Assembly (NCBI RefSeq): GCF_009864005.1
Contig: NZ_WEZQ01000026.1
Span: forward strand, 1-64,000
Direction of reading: 5' to 3'
DNA length: 64,000 nt
DNA from: Furfurilactobacillus milii
GTDB taxonomy: Bacteria; Bacillota; Bacilli; Lactobacillales; Lactobacillaceae
The stretch's first letter is position 1, and each line of letters starts with the position of its first letter. The notes beneath the pieces are model-generated. The model was not told the origin of the DNA, made no database searches, and worked only from the letters and a program-made list of their open reading frames with translations. A program made the position numbers and the translations under genes. Shown piece by piece: positions 59,858 through 64,000 of this stretch.

Positions 59858-59905
59858 GAGCACCATGAACATCAGCGAGAGTTGGCGTTCATGGCGCTCT
59901 TTTTA
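59858..59905 (+). terminator. Terminator after the DUF1906 unit
   Basis: GAGC-A-CCATGAAC pairs with GTTCATGG-C-GCTC; TTTTT follows. Confidence 0.85.
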
Positions 59906-59910
59906 CATAG

Positions 59911-59935
59911 AAAAAGGCCACTTTGTTTTCAAAGT
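59911..59935 (-). terminator. Terminator after the Fic gene
   Basis: On the minus strand ACTTTG-AAAA-CAAAGT is followed by GGCCTTTTT. It is separate from the rightward terminator beside it. Confidence 0.65.
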
Positions 59936-59945
59936 AGTAAGGCAT

Positions 59946-61043
59946 CTAAGCTAACTGATACTTAGTCCCACGGGATCGACCAGACATTTTAACCGAGTGA
60001 GCATCAACGAGTTGCCTCAGTGTACGTTCAATCGTTTTCTGACTGTATTGAGGGACTGCATTCATAATTTGCTGCTTGTTAATGGGGATGAGTGCTTCTT
60101 GAAGAGCATTCATCACTAGTAATTGTGGCGTGAGGCGTTTGGGCTTAGTGGTTGAACGTGAATCGCGTTTAGGTGTGATTTTTTCGAAGTCAGTTGGTAA
60201 GGGCGTTAGCCGATCGTGAAAATCTCGATATGTCTGGAGAACAACACTCAGGAAAAAATTGATAAAGGGACCATAATTATTGCTGTTCTCCGACCAACCA
60301 ACGGTGCTCTCTTGCAAGATAGCGTAGTAAGCGTCTTTTTGTTCTTCAATTAATTTTTCCAAACTGATGAATTGGCCGACTGTAAAACCAGCTCGCGATA
60401 ACGTTAATAGCATCAGTAGGCGAGACATTCGACCATTACCGTCTCGAAATGGATGAATGGTCACGAAATCAAATGTAAATGCGGCGCAAAGTAATAGGAC
60501 GGGCAATTTGCTTCGGTCGACCGCCTCTGAAAATTGTTGACATAATTCATCAACTAAATTTGGGGTCAAATGCGCGGCTGGTGGATTGAAACGGACAGTG
60601 GTCTCGCCATTTTCAGTGGTTTCAAGAACTTGATTATTAATATCTTTGAAATGACCGCCCCATGAATCTTCAGTGAGGCGAAAAAGGTGTTTATGAAGTG
60701 TAAGGATATTTGAAGTAGTGAGATTGATTTCTCGAAAATTGGTGTGAATGAGATTTAAAACATCTCGATAGCCAGAAATCTCAGCTTCAGATCGATTTTG
60801 TAGCGTCGTTGTTTGGGATACTAGTTTTTTAAGACGTGTTTGACTGGTGTAAATGCCTTCAATTCGATTGGAAGCATCCGTACTTTCAATCTTCGCAACC
60901 TTGGTCATTCTTGTCAGGACAGCCGGATTCTTTAAACGAAGGTTGGCCATTTGACCACGAAGCTCATAAATTTGGTTCATTTTATTGACCATTTCAGGGG
61001 TTAAAACGAGGTTATTGAGTGTGTCGTAATCAAATTTTTTCAT
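59946..61043 (-). CDS. Fic domain protein with C-terminal winged helix
   Basis: 365 residues. The complete Fic motif HPFRDGNGRMSR is near residue 197, so AMP transfer (or another nucleotide transfer) to a hydroxyl is chemically possible. The inhibitory motif S-x-x-x-E-G is in ASNRIEGI near residue 60, which marks an intramolecularly inhibited (class II) Fic protein. The C-terminal 70 residues (QQIMNAVPQYSQKTIERTLRQL) look like a winged helix, so autoregulation is possible. No antitoxin gene is next to it. AAAGGGCG precedes the start. Confidence 0.92.
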   Translation of the reverse strand: MKKFDYDTLNNLVLTPEMVNKMNQIYELRGQMANLRLKNPAVLTRMTKVAKIESTDASNRIEGIYTSQTRLKKLVSQTTTLQNRSEAEISGYRDVLNLIHTNFREINLTTSNILTLHKHLFRLTEDSWGGHFKDINNQVLETTENGETTVRFNPPAAHLTPNLVDELCQQFSEAVDRSKLPVLLLCAAFTFDFVTIHPFRDGNGRMSRLLMLLTLSRAGFTVGQFISLEKLIEEQKDAYYAILQESTVGWSENSNNYGPFINFFLSVVLQTYRDFHDRLTPLPTDFEKITPKRDSRSTTKPKRLTPQLLVMNALQEALIPINKQQIMNAVPQYSQKTIERTLRQLVDAHSVKMSGRSRGTKYQLA

Positions 61044-61092
61044 AATCGCCCTTTCTTTATCTATGTCATTTTATGCTAATTGACATCGAAAG

Positions 61093-61132
61093 TACGAGAA
61101 AAGACCACTGATTTTAGTGGTCTTTTCTCGTA
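61093..61132 (-). terminator. Terminator of the ykoEDC operon
   Basis: TACGAGAAAAGACCACT pairs exactly with AGTGGTCTTTTCTCGTA around GATTTT. The A/T-rich arm itself gives the U-tract. Confidence 0.75.
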
Positions 61133-61141
61133 GCGATTATG

Positions 61142-61798
61142 CTATTTAAGCGGACTGAATAAAATTGCCTGTAACCCAACAATACTAATCACCGTTACGA
61201 CATAATTCCACCAGGGAATCCGAATAACGGTCCGGTGTGTGCGTGGGGCATTCTCGGTAAAACCGTGTGACGTCATGGCTTCAGCGAGATTCTCCGACCA
61301 GTTAAGAGCGGCGACGATTGACTTGAAAAGCAACCGTGGTGACCAGAAGTGAAGATCGATGCCACGCATTTGTGCGCTGGCACGGATGATTTTAACTTCA
61401 CTGCGAATCTTTGGCACAAAGTTAAAGGCACCAAGCATGCCATAGACAAACGTTGTGGGAATGTGTGCGTTTTGCTCAAGTGAGGCTAGCGTCTTTTCTG
61501 TTGTTGTGGAGAAGGTGAATAATCCGCCGAGAAATGCGTAAGCATAAATCCGCGTAGCCATAACCCACGCAAAGTGCACGCTTTGCGCAGTCGAAAAGTA
61601 GCGGATAGAAAACCAGATACCGACGGCGGGGATAAGCGGCACGAGCAGTAATCGCACGTACGATAAGATCGGTGCACGATGACGTAACATGACTAAAACG
61701 GAGATGGCGATAATAATGACGTTTGCCCAGATCACAGACGTAAACGAGATTTCAACACCTACGAATAGGACTAAAATCAATAAAATTGTTGGATTCAT
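61142..61798 (-). CDS. ykoC: ECF transporter T component (YkoC-like)
   Basis: 218 residues with five to six membrane segments. Residues near 150 (SAQMRGIDLH) contain the A-R-G-type coupling motif that touches the ATPases, and a second related motif is AMTSHGFTENAP near 180. It is the energy-coupling membrane component of an ECF importer. Its ATG overlaps the stop of the ATPase gene (ATGA). The gene order S component, fused ATPase, T component is that of ykoEDC. Confidence 0.88.
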   Translation of the reverse strand: MNPTILLILVLFVGVEISFTSVIWANVIIIAISVLVMLRHRAPILSYVRLLLVPLIPAVGIWFSIRYFSTAQSVHFAWVMATRIYAYAFLGGLFTFSTTTEKTLASLEQNAHIPTTFVYGMLGAFNFVPKIRSEVKIIRASAQMRGIDLHFWSPRLLFKSIVAALNWSENLAEAMTSHGFTENAPRTHRTVIRIPWWNYVVTVISIVGLQAILFSPLK

Positions 61799-63216
61799 AG
61801 GCTAGCCTCATAACTCAATTGATGATGATTTAGATGCAAGTGGTAATCCGCGTATTGGCTGACGTCGGTTAGTTGGTGCGTAATCATTAATACGGTGTGA
61901 TGCTCTTCTAAAACGGCATGACGCAGCAACTTAAGCACCGTGTGAGCTGAAACGAGGTCGAGTCCGGTCAACGGCTCATCTAACAGCAATGTCGGCACAT
62001 CCATAATCAGCATCAATAGTACTTGCAGTTTCTTTTTTTGACCTTCACTCAGCGAGTACACGACCTGATCATCGCGACCGGCTAAATCTAGTGAAGCCAA
62101 AGTCGCGTCAATGCGACTTTGCGTCCAAGCAGTGGTTTGCTGGTATTTAAGGCTGAGCGCAATTTCTTCCGCTACAGTAATGGTCAGAAACTGACTTGCG
62201 GCTTGTTGAAAGACGAGGGCAACGTGTTGCGCGTATTTTCGAGCGCGCAATTTGCTGATTTCCTGTCCTTGCCATTGGAGAGAACCGGTGTAAGTTTGCA
62301 ATTTTACCAGTGCATCAAACAGTGTTGACTTGCCCGTGCCGTTTGCGCCAGTGAGCACAACGAATTTGCCTTGGGGGATGTTCAGGCTGGCATCGTTAAT
62401 GAGTGGTGTTTGGTGGCCCACTGTGAAGCCATCTAGTGTGAACTCAGGCGATAGTTCAGCGGCTGGTAGGGCAATGGGCGCAGGCTGATGTTGGCGTTGT
62501 TCAAAAGCGGCGAATCTTGTCTGTGCCTCACCAGCATCAGCTTGATGGACTTGGTGACGTTCACCGTCAAAAATATACAGTTGATCAATGAGTGGTTCAT
62601 AATCGGACAAATCGTGGTCTGCGACAATGATTGTTTTGTGGTATTTTTTCACTAATGTGGTCAGTTGCGTTAACAGAAATAAACGGGCATCTGGGTCAAT
62701 GTTAGCAAACGGCTCATCTAGTAGGATGACCTCAGCGTTCAGCGCAACAATTACGGCTAGGGAAACCTTTTGTTGCTCGCCACAGGATAATGTGGTGAAT
62801 CTTCTGTCAGCAAAATCCGTGACGCCCGCAAAAGCCAGCGCGTCATTAACCCGAGCGTCCATTTTATCAGCGGGGACTTGCAAATTTTCGAGTGTAAAAA
62901 TTAACTCATTGCGTGGCGTTTCCATCGCAAATTGTTGACTGGGATTTTGAAACATCATCGCTACGAGTTGAGCGCGTTTGGAAGCTGGCAAATCTACTAC
63001 CGGCTGATCATTAACTGTGATAGTTCCGGTTGCTTCGCCCATAAAAGCGGGATACAATCCGGCAATCAGTTTGAGCAGCGTGGATTTTCCAGTGCCAGAC
63101 GGGCCCGTCAGCAGGTTAAAGGTACCGCCGTCAAACGCTAAGTTTTGGTGCTCGATGACAGGCGGTAATGTGGTTTCATAGTGAAATGTAACATCGTTCA
63201 AATTAATCTTTGACAT
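61795..63216 (-). CDS. ykoD: Fused double ECF ATPase (YkoD-like)
   Basis: 473 residues with two complete ATPase domains. The first has Walker A GPSGTGKST near residue 38, signature LSCGEQQKV and Walker B VILLDEPFANIDP. The second has Walker A GANGTGKST near residue 290, signature LSEGQKKKL and Walker B TLLLDEPLTGLDL. Such fusions drive the YkoE/YkoC importer of the thiamine precursor hydroxymethylpyrimidine. The ribosome binding site is weak. Confidence 0.9.
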   Translation of the reverse strand: MSKINLNDVTFHYETTLPPVIEHQNLAFDGGTFNLLTGPSGTGKSTLLKLIAGLYPAFMGEATGTITVNDQPVVDLPASKRAQLVAMMFQNPSQQFAMETPRNELIFTLENLQVPADKMDARVNDALAFAGVTDFADRRFTTLSCGEQQKVSLAVIVALNAEVILLDEPFANIDPDARLFLLTQLTTLVKKYHKTIIVADHDLSDYEPLIDQLYIFDGERHQVHQADAGEAQTRFAAFEQRQHQPAPIALPAAELSPEFTLDGFTVGHQTPLINDASLNIPQGKFVVLTGANGTGKSTLFDALVKLQTYTGSLQWQGQEISKLRARKYAQHVALVFQQAASQFLTITVAEEIALSLKYQQTTAWTQSRIDATLASLDLAGRDDQVVYSLSEGQKKKLQVLLMLIMDVPTLLLDEPLTGLDLVSAHTVLKLLRHAVLEEHHTVLMITHQLTDVSQYADYHLHLNHHQLSYEASL

Positions 63217-63254
63217 GCAGACAAGCTCTTTTTCTTAAGAATTAGCGGTGCTTA

Positions 63255-63839
63255 TTAGGCGTGACGACGGTCTAATAAATGTGACCGGTCAAGCAGCTTC
63301 GTGACTGCAGAAACCAGCAGGGCGCCGAAGACCCACATGGAAATGAAGCGGGTGATAAACAAGGCGACAATCATCCACGGATGATAAGCGGCGTAACCGG
63401 AACGAACCAGGTCCCAAGCAAACGTCACGATCGCGGTCGTCAGGGCAGATAGCGATAAACTCGCCATGTCATAACGGCGGTACAGAGTGAACGTAAATCC
63501 AAGTTCCGACCCGAAACCTTGAACAAAACCAGAAATCAGTGTGCTTGGACCCCATTGACCTCCGATAATGGCCTCAACGGCTGAGGCGAGAAGCTCGCCA
63601 ATCGTCGCTGCACCAACTTTTTGCAACATGAATGCTGCCAGCGGGCCTGCCATTGTCCACAGGCCCAACAGAATGTCGTTTGCAAACGGCGCCATGCCAA
63701 GTGGCGTTAGGGCTAGTGTCAGTCCGTTGTATAGAAAGCCTGTGACAAAGAAAATAATCCCCATAAAAATGGATGTAATGGTGATCAAAATGACATCGCG
63801 TAAATGCCACCGGTTAGAATGTGCTGCTTTTTGTTGCAT
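63255..63839 (-). CDS. ykoE: ECF transporter S component, YkoE family
   Basis: 194 residues with five to six membrane segments. WHLRDVILITITSIFMGIIFF at the start and LGLWTMAGPLAAFMLQKVGAA are typical of YkoE, the substrate-binding component for hydroxymethylpyrimidine or thiamine. GGAGGG precedes the ATG at 63839; the frame is open 13 codons further up. It is the first gene of the ykoEDC operon, whose leader carries a likely TPP riboswitch. Thiamine is needed by the phosphoketolase of this organism. Confidence 0.9.
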   Translation of the reverse strand: MQQKAAHSNRWHLRDVILITITSIFMGIIFFVTGFLYNGLTLALTPLGMAPFANDILLGLWTMAGPLAAFMLQKVGAATIGELLASAVEAIIGGQWGPSTLISGFVQGFGSELGFTFTLYRRYDMASLSLSALTTAIVTFAWDLVRSGYAAYHPWMIVALFITRFISMWVFGALLVSAVTKLLDRSHLLDRRHA

Positions 63840-63894
63840 TGTCTTTCCCTCCGTGTTGAGGATGCTGCTTGCCCGCAAAATAACCCGATGATTG

Positions 63895-64000
63895 CAAAAA
63901 AAGACCTTTCACAATCGTCGAGCCTGATGTGAGAGGTCGTATTTCCGTATTGTAAATAACCCGTTTTTACACGGATTCCGGTTACGTATCTCCCTTCGCC
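63895..64000 (-). promoter_or_regulatory. Probable TPP riboswitch (3' part) with terminator, cut by window edge
   Basis: Reading the minus strand, the window begins with GGCGAAGGGA, which fits the conserved 3' end of the TPP aptamer (GCG-N-AGGGA). It is followed about 60 bases later by a terminator: GACCTCTCACA with TGTGAAAGGTC, then seven T residues (63895-63938). The aptamer's 5' half is outside the window. The ykoE gene downstream is a usual TPP-controlled target. Confidence 0.55.

Overview
The window looks like a chromosomal segment of a heterofermentative lactic acid bacterium of the Lactobacillaceae. The reasons are a strongly codon-biased xylulose-5-phosphate/fructose-6-phosphate phosphoketolase, a bifunctional AdhE with a cre-like site upstream, strong GGAGG ribosome binding sites, Hol-Tox-like micro-toxins, and small families typical of lactobacilli (DUF975, DUF1836, DUF4811, DUF1906, CPBP proteases). 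No rRNA, tRNA, insertion sequence, prophage or CRISPR array was found. Species cannot be assigned from the sequence alone.

Layout. 0.2-7.4 kb: Hsp20, an aminoglycoside adenylyltransferase-like protein, LtrA, RecX, two DUF975 membrane paralogues, a DUF1836 protein and a secreted nuclease. 7.8-10.4 kb: adhE. 10.9-15.9 kb: two CPBP proteases, an F420-ligase-like protein, a lipid-anchor-less secreted protein, a TIM-barrel protein and a HAD phosphatase. 16.1-22.4 kb: a polyphosphate operon (PPK2, a degenerate Ppx-HD protein, PPK1, a canonical Ppx, a VOC protein). 22.5-29.6 kb: an MFS/DUF4811 pair, a membrane protein, an alpha/beta hydrolase and a two-gene ABC exporter. 30.3-33.1 kb: an orphan LytTR regulator, an HD hydrolase, an M50-like protease and YbaK. 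33.2-39.1 kb: GntR regulator, phosphoketolase, two NUDIX proteins, DegV. 39.3-42.6 kb: a GT2/GT39 pair of the YkcC/YkcB type. 43.4-47.6 kb: UspA, LplA, two unknowns, an AlkD-like protein and DedA. 47.6-49.1 kb: a tandem array of type I toxin-antitoxin units, followed by an unassigned structured RNA. 49.6-56.9 kb: VOC, GNAT/MarR pair, a four-gene operon (hydrolase, XRE, methyltransferase, 57-residue membrane protein), PepF and a hydrolase paralogue. 57.1-64 kb: a DUF1906 protein with a membrane partner, a Fic protein, and the ykoEDC thiamine-precursor transporter behind a probable TPP riboswitch cut by the window edge.

The most unusual content is non-coding. Two families of 160-190 nt intergenic repeats (A, three copies; B, five copies) fold into multi-stem structures whose helices are kept by compensatory changes between copies. 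The toxin array carries four antisense RNA genes but only two intact 35-residue toxins. The 250 nt RNA at 49.2-49.5 kb has its own promoter and terminator and matches no class I recognise.

The gene products fit a lifestyle of heterolactic sugar fermentation (xfp, adhE), phosphate storage and stress endurance (polyphosphate genes, Hsp20, UspA), envelope work (GT2/GT39, DUF1906, CPBP and DedA proteins) and peptide use (PepF).
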